This document shows, piece by piece, positions 56,416 to 64,000 of a DNA stretch of 64,000 nt. The DNA lies in the NCBI GenBank assembly GCA_019245575.1, contig JAFARE010000018.1:1-64000 (forward strand). Direction: 5' to 3'. The stretch comes from Candidatus Dormiibacterota bacterium. Lineage in GTDB: Bacteria > Chloroflexota > Dormibacteria > Aeolococcales > Aeolococcaceae. The stretch's first letter is position 1. Each line of letters starts with the position of its first letter. Under the pieces are notes generated by a model that searched no databases, was not told the DNA's origin, and saw only the letters and a program-made list of their open reading frames with translations. The position numbers were made by a program, and so were the translations under genes.

Positions 56416-57288
56416 CTAGTACTCGTCCTCCGGCCTCCCGTCCTCGTCGTCGTCGGACTCGGTCTCCGCCGCCGGCTCTTCGGCCTCCGCCTGGAAGGTG
56501 GACATGCCCATCTCCTCCAGGTCCTCCGACGGCTCTGCGCCATCCGCCGTGTACGGCTCGTCGTCCTCGCCGGCGAGGCCCTCCTCGTCCATGCCCCGGG
56601 CTGCGAGCAGCGAGTCCTTGGCGTAGGGGCGGAACTCGTCCCGCCGGCCCGCCTTGGCCAGCGGAAACGATGGCTTGCCCACGTTCGCGGGCGACTGAAA
56701 GACCTCGCGGATGATGATCTCGATCTCGCGCTCGTCCGTCCGGGCGATGGCGGCGCTGTAGCGGTTGCCGCTCTCCATGAACGGCCCCAGGCGGCGCGCC
56801 AGCTTGGTGTCGACCTCGCCCAGCGCGACCCCGCGTGCCGTCTCGGCCAGCAGCTGCGCGCCGCTGCGCCGCAACTCCACGACCTCGCCGGGCGACACCT
56901 TCACCGAGACGCCCTGCGCCGGCGGCGTCAGCACCGTGATCGCGCTCTTGCCCGGCTCCTCCGTGAACGCGTCGACGTCGATCGTCTGCGCGGCGCCCGC
57001 CACCGTCTCCTTGCTCTCCAACATGGTCGACAGCTTGCGCACGTTCTTCTGCGCGATGAGGTTGAGCGGATTCATCTCGAGCGCGGCGCGATACGCAGCG
57101 AGCGCGTCGTCGAGGCGGCCGAGCTCCGTCAGCGCTTTGCCGATGCGGTTGTGCGTGTCCTCGTCCGCGCCATGACGCTCGATCAGCGCCTGGTTGACGG
57201 CGAGCGCATCCTGCCAGCGGCTCTCCAGCGCCAGCTGGATGGCCTCCTCGACGTAGATGCTGCGCGGCTTGACGCGTTCTTCAGCCAA
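56416..57288 (-). CDS. TPR-containing protein with acidic tail
   Basis: The first 90 residues hold two or three tetratricopeptide repeats (ALAVNQALIERHGADEDTHN, ALAAYRAALEMNPLNLIAQ). A beta-rich middle (about 115-200) and a very acidic, Glu/Asp-rich C-terminal tail follow. No catalytic motif is visible. Divergent from parA. Likely a scaffold or chaperone-like adaptor; the role is unknown. Confidence 0.65.
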   Translation of the reverse strand: MAEERVKPRSIYVEEAIQLALESRWQDALAVNQALIERHGADEDTHNRIGKALTELGRLDDALAAYRAALEMNPLNLIAQKNVRKLSTMLESKETVAGAAQTIDVDAFTEEPGKSAITVLTPPAQGVSVKVSPGEVVELRRSGAQLLAETARGVALGEVDTKLARRLGPFMESGNRYSAAIARTDEREIEIIIREVFQSPANVGKPSFPLAKAGRRDEFRPYAKDSLLAARGMDEEGLAGEDDEPYTADGAEPSEDLEEMGMSTFQAEAEEPAAETESDDDEDGRPEDEY

Positions 57289-57343
57289 ACCTGTTCCTTG
57301 TGCACGGGCCGGACGAACCCGTCGATACGCCCTCGTGCAACGT

Positions 57344-57372
57344 TTGGGGAGAGCGACTGGGTTCGCTATGAT
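57344..57372 (+). promoter_or_regulatory. Promoter of the parA operon
   Basis: TTGGGG (57344-57349) and TATGAT (57367-57372) are 17 nt apart, giving a 5' region of about 53 nt before the parA ATG. The -35 match is partial. Confidence 0.45.
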
Positions 57373-57432
57373 ACCGGCTCAGTGCGGCGCGTCTGCCACA
57401 ACCAATCCTGACTTCGAGGCTCAAGAAATCCT

Positions 57433-58266
57433 ATGACGCGCGTCATCTCCATTGCCAATCAGAAAGGCGGCGTCGGCAAGACAACCACTGCGGTGAACCT
57501 TGCTGCCGCGCTCGCCGAGGCGGGACGGAAGGTGCTGGCGGTGGACCTCGATCCACAGGGGCACCTCACCATCAACATGGGCTACCGGCGGCCGGATGAG
57601 CTGGAGCGCACGGTCTACGACCTGCTGGTCGACCATCGCGTCTCGGCGGCGGACATCCGGCTGCACTCCGAGCCGATCCAGCTCGATTTCCTGCCGGCCA
57701 ACATCGAGTTGAGCGGCGCCGAGCTGCAGCTCGTCACGGAGTTCGGCCGCGAGTCCGTCTTCAAGGAGAAGCTCGAGCCGATCCAGGACGAGTACGACTA
57801 CATCGTCATCGACTGCCCGCCGTCGCTGGGTCTGCTGTGCATCAACGCGCTGGTGGCGTCCAGCGAGGTGATCATCCCGCTGCAGTGCGAGTACTTCGGC
57901 ATGAAGGGCATGCAGCAGCTGCACCGCACCATCGATCGCGTGCGCGCCAAGCTCAACAACAAGCTGCAGGTGGCGGGCATCCTGCCCACCATCTACAAGG
58001 CGCGCACCCTGCACAGCCAGGAGGTGCTCGACCTGGTCAAGCGCGCGTATGGTGACCTGGTGTTCGAGATCCGGATCGACGCGTCCATCCGTTTCGCCGA
58101 AACGCCCCTCGCCGGTCAGTCCATCCTGCAGTACGCGTCGCATTCGCCCGGCGCGCGGTCATACCGCGAGCTGGCCAAGGCGGTGATGGCGAAGGACGAG
58201 CCGGCCGCCGAGGTGACGGGACACGTGGAGCGGCCGCGCGAGAAGGTGCACGCGGCGAGAGCGTGA
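57433..58266 (+). CDS. ParA/Soj-family ATPase
   Basis: The 277 residues show the deviant Walker A KGGVGKTTTAVNLAAALA (about 11-28), the Walker A' region DLDPQGHLTINMG, and Walker B VIDCPPSLGLL. The full Soj length is present. No parB is adjacent within the window; a small unknown protein follows with overlap. It may act in chromosome segregation or in positioning another cargo. Confidence 0.88.
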   Translation: MTRVISIANQKGGVGKTTTAVNLAAALAEAGRKVLAVDLDPQGHLTINMGYRRPDELERTVYDLLVDHRVSAADIRLHSEPIQLDFLPANIELSGAELQLVTEFGRESVFKEKLEPIQDEYDYIVIDCPPSLGLLCINALVASSEVIIPLQCEYFGMKGMQQLHRTIDRVRAKLNNKLQVAGILPTIYKARTLHSQEVLDLVKRAYGDLVFEIRIDASIRFAETPLAGQSILQYASHSPGARSYRELAKAVMAKDEPAAEVTGHVERPREKVHAARA

Positions 58267-58565
58267 TGCGCGGGTTCCGCCGCGCGCAGCTGCGCGGCAG
58301 CGACGAGCTGTTCCGTCCGACGGAATCGGGCGAGCAGGACAACGGTGTCACCGAGGCGCCGCCCGAGGATCATCCCGCGGTCACGGCGGTGCCCGCGATG
58401 CCGCCGCCCGATGCGCGCTCCGTGCGTCTCTCCGAGGACGAGATCCGTGTGCTCGCGGATGCGCTGCAGCACGTCAAGTTCCCGCAGAAGTCGTCCAACC
58501 GTCCGTCGGTGGACGACTTCGAGAAGCTCGAGGCCCTGCGTCAGAAGCTCCTGAACGAGCTCTAG
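58266..58565 (+). CDS. Small partner protein of the ParA gene
   Basis: The 99-residue protein starts at ATG 58266, overlapping the parA stop by 1 nt (a GTG at 58263 is also possible). The N-terminus is basic (MRGFRRAQLRG), the middle Pro-rich, and the C-terminus helical and charged (SEDEIRVLADALQHVKFP and FEKLEALRQKLLNEL). Small basic-start proteins after parA often stimulate the ATPase. Not a recognised ParB. Confidence 0.6.
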   Translation: MRGFRRAQLRGSDELFRPTESGEQDNGVTEAPPEDHPAVTAVPAMPPPDARSVRLSEDEIRVLADALQHVKFPQKSSNRPSVDDFEKLEALRQKLLNEL

Positions 58566-58578
58566 TCAGGCGCGCGCG

Positions 58579-60297
58579 TCAGTGCGCCGCGGCGAGGGCC
58601 GGCTGCATCTGCCGCTGCGGCCGCGGCAGGAAGGCCGCGACCAACGCTGTGAGCAGCCAGATGCCGGCGTTGATGAAGAGGACTCGCTGCATCGTGCTGA
58701 CGAAGTCATTCGCCAGTGCCTGCTGGCCGGCGCTGCCGAAGATCTGTGCGAGGAACCGGGTAGCCTGCGGATTCGCCGTGTCGGGCACGCCGCATCCGGG
58801 AGGCTGCGCAGTGGGATCGCTCGACCGCGCGCGCTCCTCGAAACACGTGGCGAAACGTGAGGCGATCGCGCTTGCCTGCGCCGCCGGCAAGCCCGCCTTC
58901 TGCACCAGCTGCGCCTGAACCTGCGGAACGATGGGGCTCACGGCGTCCGCCGCCCGGCCTGACAGGACGCTGAAGAAGATCACGCCGATGACGGCGACCC
59001 CGACCGCGCCACCGAGCTGCTGGAACGTGGTGAGGACGCCCGACGCCGAGCCGGCATCGCGCCCAGGCACACCCGAAAGGATGATGTTCAGAAGCGGCGC
59101 CACAACCATTCCGATGCCCATGCCGCTCACGACGAACGACGGAATGAAGTCGACGCTGCTGACAGCACTGCCGCGCAGGTCGAGCGTGAGGATGATGCCG
59201 AGCACGCCGAGGGCGAGCACCGACGCTCCCACCGTGATCGTCCACTTCCCGAGCCGGGGTGCCAAACGCGCCGACATCACCGACATGAATGCGGCGCCGA
59301 TGCTCCACGGGATCGTCGTCAGCCCGGCGTGCAGCGCACTGAACCCGAGCCCCACCTGGAGCAGCAGGCTGGTCGTCAGGAACATCGCGGGGATGCCTGC
59401 CAGGAACAGCGCTGAGATGACGACACCCAGACGGAACGAGCGGATGCTGAACAGCGAGAGCTGCACCAGCGGAAAGCGGCTGGAGGGCAGCGACCGCTCG
59501 TAGAGCACGAACAGGGCCAGCACGACCGGGCTCAACCCGACGCACACGAACGTCCACAGCGGCCAGTTCGCGTCCTGTCCCTCCACCAACGGGTACACGA
59601 GCAGGAAGAGCCCGACGCTCGCGATCAGCACGCCCACGACGTCGAGCCGGCTGGCCTGCGGCGCCTTCGACTCGCGCAGCACGCGCCAGGCGGCAACCAG
59701 CGACGCCAGGCCGATCGGGATGTTGACCAGGAAGATCCAGCGCCATGCACCGCCGGTGATGTCGTCACGGATGATGAGCCCGCCGACGAGCGGTCCCGTG
59801 ATGGTTGCGATGCCGATCACGGCGCCGAGGATGCCGAACGCCTTCGCGCGCTCGTGGGGCGGAAAAAGCACCTGGATGACGGAGAGCGTCTGTGGATACA
59901 TGAGGGCGGCCATGACGCCCTGGACGACGCGGGAGATGTCGAGCATCACGGCGCTCTGCGCCAAGCCGCAGGAGGCAGACGCGACGAGGAACCCGGCCAT
60001 GCCGAGCATGAACAGCCGCTTGCGCCCATAGATGTCGCCGAGCCTCCCGCCCGTGATGAGGACGAGTGCGTATGCGAGGCCGTATCCCGCCACCACGAAC
60101 TGGATGTCCGCGTTCGTGGCCGACAGGTTGCTGCGGATGGCGGGGATCGCGACGTTCACGATCGAGATGTCGAGCGGCACCATGAAGAGGGCGGTGAGCA
60201 CGCTGAGCAGCGCCGTCCAGCGCCGCGGATCCAGTTCCGTCTGCTCCGGCTTCGCAGGCATGGCGGCGCCGGTCCGCGCGGCCGTCGCTTCACTCAT
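58579..60297 (-). CDS. DHA2-type MFS drug exporter
   Basis: The 572-residue protein has about 14 hydrophobic helices, with the MFS motif A-type loop GGRLGDIYGRKRLFMLG and motif C-like GPLVGGLII. The order and length fit the EmrB/QacA group. ATG 60297 follows GAGGAG; a longer start at 60324 lacks support. It lies 38 nt downstream of the acyl-CoA synthetase. Confidence 0.85.
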   Translation of the reverse strand: MSEATAARTGAAMPAKPEQTELDPRRWTALLSVLTALFMVPLDISIVNVAIPAIRSNLSATNADIQFVVAGYGLAYALVLITGGRLGDIYGRKRLFMLGMAGFLVASASCGLAQSAVMLDISRVVQGVMAALMYPQTLSVIQVLFPPHERAKAFGILGAVIGIATITGPLVGGLIIRDDITGGAWRWIFLVNIPIGLASLVAAWRVLRESKAPQASRLDVVGVLIASVGLFLLVYPLVEGQDANWPLWTFVCVGLSPVVLALFVLYERSLPSSRFPLVQLSLFSIRSFRLGVVISALFLAGIPAMFLTTSLLLQVGLGFSALHAGLTTIPWSIGAAFMSVMSARLAPRLGKWTITVGASVLALGVLGIILTLDLRGSAVSSVDFIPSFVVSGMGIGMVVAPLLNIILSGVPGRDAGSASGVLTTFQQLGGAVGVAVIGVIFFSVLSGRAADAVSPIVPQVQAQLVQKAGLPAAQASAIASRFATCFEERARSSDPTAQPPGCGVPDTANPQATRFLAQIFGSAGQQALANDFVSTMQRVLFINAGIWLLTALVAAFLPRPQRQMQPALAAAH

Positions 60298-60335
60298 CGC
60301 AACCTCTCCTCTGCTGGTTCCCACCGGCGCCGGCG

Positions 60336-62177
60336 TCAGCGCCGGTACATGCCCTCGATCTCATCCGCGTACTTCTCCGCCACGACCTTGCGCTTCACCT
60401 TCATTGTCGGCGTGAGCTCGTCCCCAACCTCGAACGCGTGGCCGATCAGCGTCCACTTCTTCACCTGCTCGACGTGGCTCAACTGGCGGTTGACGGAGTC
60501 CACGTGTGCCGCGATCTCGCGGCGCAGCGTCTCGTCCTCCGCGAGGCCGCCGTGGTCCGCACCGAGGCCGTGTTCCTTCGCGTACGCGGCCGCCTCTTCG
60601 GGGTCGAGCGTGAGCAGCGCGCTGACGAACGGCCGCCGGTCACCGATCGCAACCGCGTTGCCGATCAGGCGGAGCTGCTGCAGCAGCTGCTCGATGTTCG
60701 TGGGCGAGATGTTCTTGCCGCCGGCCGTGATGATGAGGTCCTTCTTGCGGTCGGTGATGCGCAGGTATCCGTCCGCGTCGAACTCGCCCACGTCGCCGGT
60801 GTGCAGCCAGTGGTCGGTGAGCGTCTCGGCGGTCGCCGCATCCTCCTTGTAGTAGCCGTGAAACACCACCGGACCGCGCACCAGGATCTCACCGTCCTCG
60901 GCGATGCGCACGTCGTTGCCGCGCAGTGGGAAGCCGACGGTGCCGATGCGCGACCTGCCGGGGCGGTTCATCGTCGTCAGACCCGTGTCCTCGGTCTGGC
61001 CGTACACCTCGAGCACCTCGAGGCCGAAGGAGGCGAAGAATCGCAAGACGTCGGCAGCGATGGGCGCCGCCCCGCTGGCGAGGATCGAGGCCTGCTCCAG
61101 TCCCGTGCGTTCGCGCAGCTTCCGCAACACCAAGCGGTCGGCGAGACGATGGGCGCGCGCCTCCCCGGCGCCGCCGTGCTCCGCCGCGCGCGCCCCCGCA
61201 CGCAAGGCCCACCGTGCCAGCACGCGCTGGGGGGCCGAAAGCGCGTCGACGGCCTTCTGCACCTGCAGCGCCATCTTCTCCCACACGCGCGGAACCGCGA
61301 AGAACGCTGTCGGACGCACCTCGCGGAGGCGCTCGCCCAGGTGCTCGAACCCGTCGAGAAAGAACACACGGTTCCCGTACGCATAGGAGCGGAACTCCGT
61401 CGACAGGCGCTCCGCGATGTGTGCCAGCGGCAGATAGCTGAGCACCCGATCATCCGGACCCGAGGGCACGAACTCCTCGAGCGCGTTGATGGCCGCCGTG
61501 CAGTTGCCATGCGTCAGCTGCACGGCCTTGGGCGGTCCGGTGGTGCCGCTCGTGTAGATGAGCGTGGCGATGTCGTCGGGCGCCACCGCCGCCCGGCGCC
61601 GCTCCAGCTCGGCTCGCTGCGAGGCGAGCGCCTCGCTTCCCTGCTGCAGCGCGCGCTGCCACGAGAGCACGAACCCGTCGTGCGACGACTCCTCATCGGT
61701 GCTGACCACGACGATGCGGCGCAGCGACGGCAGGTCGGCGCGCACCTCGAGCACGCGGTCGCGCAACGAATCGTCCTCCACCACGACGACACGCGACTCC
61801 GAGTGCCCCAGCACATATCCGCCCTGCTCCGCGCTCAGCGTCAGGTAAACGGGCACGGGGCGGCCGCGCACGGAGAGGATGCCGATGTCGGCGATGTGCC
61901 ATTCCGGCCTGTTGTTGGACCAGATGGCGACATGGTCCTGCTCGGCCACGTCCTCTGAAAGCAGGAAGGCGGACCAGCGCTCCGCGGCCGCGCCAAAATC
62001 GCTCCAGGAGATCCCGACGAAGCGGTCGCCGCCTCGATACATCAGCGCAGGGGACGCGCCGCGGCTGCGCACCTGGCCGAGGAACAGCTCGACCAGCGTG
62101 GCCGCGCCTGCCCTCGCCGGGGCCGGCTCCTGTTCCGCGCTCAGTGTCTGCGTCGACATCGGTGCTGAGAATGACAC
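60336..62177 (-). CDS. Long-chain acyl-CoA synthetase (AMP-forming)
   Basis: It activates fatty acids with ATP and CoA. The 613 residues show the AMP-binding P-loop [20 protein letters not shown] (about 208-227), [11 protein letters not shown], the [22 protein letters not shown] adenylate motif, and the C-terminal lysine region [15 protein letters not shown]. It belongs to the FadD15/AMP-binding group. ATG 62159 is an alternative start six codons in. Confidence 0.88.
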   Translation of the reverse strand: MSFSAPMSTQTLSAEQEPAPARAGAATLVELFLGQVRSRGASPALMYRGGDRFVGISWSDFGAAAERWSAFLLSEDVAEQDHVAIWSNNRPEWHIADIGILSVRGRPVPVYLTLSAEQGGYVLGHSESRVVVVEDDSLRDRVLEVRADLPSLRRIVVVSTDEESSHDGFVLSWQRALQQGSEALASQRAELERRRAAVAPDDIATLIYTSGTTGPPKAVQLTHGNCTAAINALEEFVPSGPDDRVLSYLPLAHIAERLSTEFRSYAYGNRVFFLDGFEHLGERLREVRPTAFFAVPRVWEKMALQVQKAVDALSAPQRVLARWALRAGARAAEHGGAGEARAHRLADRLVLRKLRERTGLEQASILASGAAPIAADVLRFFASFGLEVLEVYGQTEDTGLTTMNRPGRSRIGTVGFPLRGNDVRIAEDGEILVRGPVVFHGYYKEDAATAETLTDHWLHTGDVGEFDADGYLRITDRKKDLIITAGGKNISPTNIEQLLQQLRLIGNAVAIGDRRPFVSALLTLDPEEAAAYAKEHGLGADHGGLAEDETLRREIAAHVDSVNRQLSHVEQVKKWTLIGHAFEVGDELTPTMKVKRKVVAEKYADEIEGMYRR

Positions 62178-62244
62178 AACCGGGCCTGCGCGCCGGACCG
62201 CGAGCGAGGCTCATCCGCCTTCACTCTGCTAGCGTTTCGACGCG

Positions 62245-62532
62245 ATGGTGATCGGCACATTGACGGTGACGCTGCAGGTCCCCGACAGCACCTCACTGAA
62301 GGAGAAGCGCCAGGTGGTGCGGTCGATCACGGCGCGCGTGCGGCAGACGTTCAACGTGGCCGTGGCGGAGGTGGGCGACCAGGACCTCTGGCAGTCCGCC
62401 GTCATCGGCGTAGCGTGTGTAAGCTCAGACGGCCGGCACGCTGACGAGATGTGCCAAAAGGTGCTTCGCTTCGTCGACGCCAACGCTGACGCACTCGTGA
62501 CCGGCTCACGGTTCGAGCTGGTCCACGTGTGA
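62245..62532 (+). CDS. DUF503 (YlxP-like) protein
   Basis: This 95-residue alpha/beta protein starts with the family opening VIGTLTVTLQVPDSTSLKEKRQVV and includes the VAVAEVGDQDLWQSAVIGVACVSSD core, quoted in parts. DUF503 members often lie beside rbfA and infB; none is here. Function unknown, possibly in ribosome biogenesis. Confidence 0.88.
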   Translation: MVIGTLTVTLQVPDSTSLKEKRQVVRSITARVRQTFNVAVAEVGDQDLWQSAVIGVACVSSDGRHADEMCQKVLRFVDANADALVTGSRFELVHV

Positions 62533-62574
62533 GGGCGAGGCGCTCCTCGACGCAGTCGGCCCGCCCACTGACAC

Positions 62575-62715
62575 GGTGCGCGGAGCACGGTTTGCGCGCG
62601 AGACGGGGTCGAAGCGCCTCTGGCGCCTCGCCCCTCGAGCCTCGGCTCGAGTCACGCTCCCAGCCGTGCCGTCTCGCCTCCGGCACGCTCGCGCTCCACC
62701 CGTGCTCCGCGCACC
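62575..62715. repeat. 16-bp inverted repeat enclosing a structured intergenic region
   Basis: 62575-62590 and 62700-62715 are perfect reverse complements. Inside are a further GCGAGACGG / CCGTCTCGC pair and a CTCGAG...CTCGAG hairpin. No coding sequence is supported; a short open frame runs through it but looks like repeat-derived sequence. It sits between the DUF503 and helicase genes, and resembles in scale the repeat at 34432-34548. Confidence 0.6.
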
Positions 62716-62722
62716 CACATCT

Positions 62723-64000
62723 GTGACCGCCGTGAACAGCGTCGAGGAGCGCATCGCCGCATACGAGGAAGCTCTCCCGTGGCCGCTCGACGAGTTTCAG
62801 CGTGAGGCGATCGAGAAGCTCGAGGCGGCGCGCGGCGTGCTCGTCAGCGCGCCGACGTCGAGCGGGAAGACGGTCGTCGCCGAGTACGTGATCTGGCGGC
62901 GGCTGGCAGCGCCGGAGCATCTCGGCTACGGGAGCGACGAGCCCTCCGGCGTCATCTACACGACGCCGCTGAAAGCGCTCAGCAACCAGAAGTTCCGTGA
63001 CCTGTGCCACCGCTACGGCGAGAGCAACATCGGGCTCGTCACCGGCGAGCACACCATCAACGACGGGGCGCCGGTGGTGGTCATGACCACGGAGATCCTG
63101 CGCAACGTCCTTTACGACGAGCCGGCGCGGGTGGACGGGGTCGGGCACGTCGTGCTGGACGAGGTGCATTACATCGACGACTACCCGCGCGGCACGGTGT
63201 GGGAGGAGGTGATCATCGAGGCGCCGCGCCACATCAGGTTCATTGGGCTCAGCGCGACCATCGGCAACGTCAACGAGGTTGCCGCATGGATGACGTCGCT
63301 GCGCGGCCCGGTGGACACGGTGAAGCGCACCGAGCGCCCGGTGGCGCTGGAGATGTGGCTCGCAATCGACAACGCGCTGTACCCGCTGTTCGATGCGCGC
63401 GGCAACGCCGCCCGCCGCACGCTGGAGCTCGCCCAGGCGAACTCGATGCAGGACGCCCGGTGGCGGTACGCGCGGCGCGCTCCGGAGAACGACCTGCTCC
63501 GCGTCGTCGAGGAGCTGCGCCGGCGTTCGATGCTGCCGGCGATCTACTTCATCTTCTCCAGGCGCGGCTGCCGCGAAGCGCTGGCGCGCTGCGACCTGCA
63601 CGGCGTCGACCTCACCACGAGCGCCGAGAAGTCGGCCATCGAGACTGCGTTGCAGCAGCGCTTGTCAGCCCTCGAGGACCGTGACGAGCGACGCGTGGTC
63701 GCGGCTGCGCTGGACACGCGTCTCACCCGCCGCGGCCTCGCGATGCACCACGCCGGGGTGCTCCCGTACGTCAAGGAGACGGTGGAGCGGATGTTCCAGG
63801 CAGGGATGGTCAAGGTCGTGTTCGCCACGGAGACGCTCTCCCTTGGGCTCAACATGCCGGCGCGCTCATGCGCCATCTCCAGCTTCACGAAATTCGACGG
63901 CACCTCGTTCGCGGCGCTCACCAGCGGTGAGCTGACGCAGCTGATGGGGCGCGCCGGCCGCAGGGGCATCGACGTGGTCGGTCATGGCGTGATCCTCAAG
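62723..64000 (+). CDS. Ski2-like DEVH helicase, 3' truncated by window end
   Basis: The start is GTG 62723 (or GTG 62732) and the frame is open to the window end, 426 residues visible. Helicase motifs are in order: Q-like DEFQREAIEKL, I APTSSGKTVVAEYVIW, Ia TTPLKALSNQK, II VLDEVHYIDDY, III LSATIGN, then HHAGVLP, ATETLSLGLNMPA and the QLMGRAGRRGIDVVG motif VI. This is the Mtr4/Ski2/HelY-type RNA helicase family, with DEVH instead of DEAD. The C-terminus is missing only because the window stops. Confidence 0.9.
   Translation, partial: MTAVNSVEERIAAYEEALPWPLDEFQREAIEKLEAARGVLVSAPTSSGKTVVAEYVIWRRLAAPEHLGYGSDEPSGVIYTTPLKALSNQKFRDLCHRYGESNIGLVTGEHTINDGAPVVVMTTEILRNVLYDEPARVDGVGHVVLDEVHYIDDYPRGTVWEEVIIEAPRHIRFIGLSATIGNVNEVAAWMTSLRGPVDTVKRTERPVALEMWLAIDNALYPLFDARGNAARRTLELAQANSMQDARWRYARRAPENDLLRVVEELRRRSMLPAIYFIFSRRGCREALARCDLHGVDLTTSAEKSAIETALQQRLSALEDRDERRVVAAALDTRLTRRGLAMHHAGVLPYVKETVERMFQAGMVKVVFATETLSLGLNMPARSCAISSFTKFDGTSFAALTSGELTQLMGRAGRRGIDVVGHGVILK

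Noticed and set aside
62529-62726. 65-codon frame between DUF503 and the helicase
   Set aside because: It runs through the inverted repeat, is Arg/Ser-rich low-complexity and has no ribosome site.

Overview
The window is one continuous piece of a GC-rich (roughly two-thirds G+C) bacterial chromosome. It has tightly packed operons with many ATGA, GTGA and TGATG overlaps and frequent GTG starts. Promoters repeatedly place a -10 hexamer 4-9 nt before a start codon, which suggests leaderless transcripts. A LysW-type lysine pathway, a citramalate route to isoleucine, a Pst/Pho system and an S8 protease with tryptophan-rich pentapeptide repeats fit a Terrabacteria lineage such as Dormibacterota, Chloroflexota or a deep actinobacterial relative. 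I cannot fix the phylum from sequence alone. No IS element, phage, CRISPR array, tRNA or rRNA gene was recognised. The region looks like core chromosome.

Layout. 1-10453 (+): the end of an unknown gene, then a branched-chain amino acid operon: leader peptide and attenuator, small ORF, ilvB-ilvN-ilvC-leuA-leuC-leuD-leuB-cimA and a double-ACT protein. 10503-11174 (+): a secreted Ig-like protein. 11025-18093 (-): a complete LysW lysine operon (hcs-lysT-lysU-lysW-lysX-lysK-lysY-lysZ) behind its own lysine-codon leader peptide and attenuator. 18109-23659 (-): pstS-pstC-pstA-pstB2-pstB1-phoU. 23786-26668 (-): TPP riboswitch and thiO-thiS-thiG-thiE. 27020-29710: phoP and a second phoU (-), divergent from a soluble phoR (+). 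29723-34207 (-): greA-lysS-serS-CYTH-marR. 34207-34624: an intergenic region with a candidate terminated small RNA and a long inverted repeat. 34624-36461 (-): coaX-dus. 36489-39866 (+): ROK kinase, DegV, cNMP-binding protein, TetR, zinc-ribbon protein. 40059-44655 (+): S8 protease and a membrane GGDEF-EAL protein. 44659-46850 (-): metallophosphatase and FAD oxidoreductase. 46960-54498 (-): argC-argJ-argB-argD-argR-argG-argH behind an ARG box. 54544-57288 (-): GH15 glycosidase and a TPR protein. 57433-58565 (+): ParA-like ATPase and small partner. 58579-62177 (-): MFS exporter and acyl-CoA synthetase. 62245-64000 (+): DUF503 protein and a truncated DEVH helicase.

The most interesting signal is a pair of matching transcription attenuators. 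The ilv/leu operon starts with a 29-residue peptide packed with Val, Leu and Ile codons. The LysW lysine operon starts with a 31-residue peptide carrying tandem AAA-AAA lysine codons. Both appear leaderless. Both are followed by a GC-rich terminator with a U tract. Both contain the same 9-base segment GGGAGCGGG, just after the control codons, able to pair with the 5' arm of that terminator with one bulged C. The two amino-acid operons therefore appear to share a common ribosome-stalling attenuator design. Other regulation visible in the sequence: a TPP riboswitch, an ARG box over the arg promoter, and 11-bp-period TTA repeats (candidate PHO boxes) before pstS and between phoU2 and phoR.
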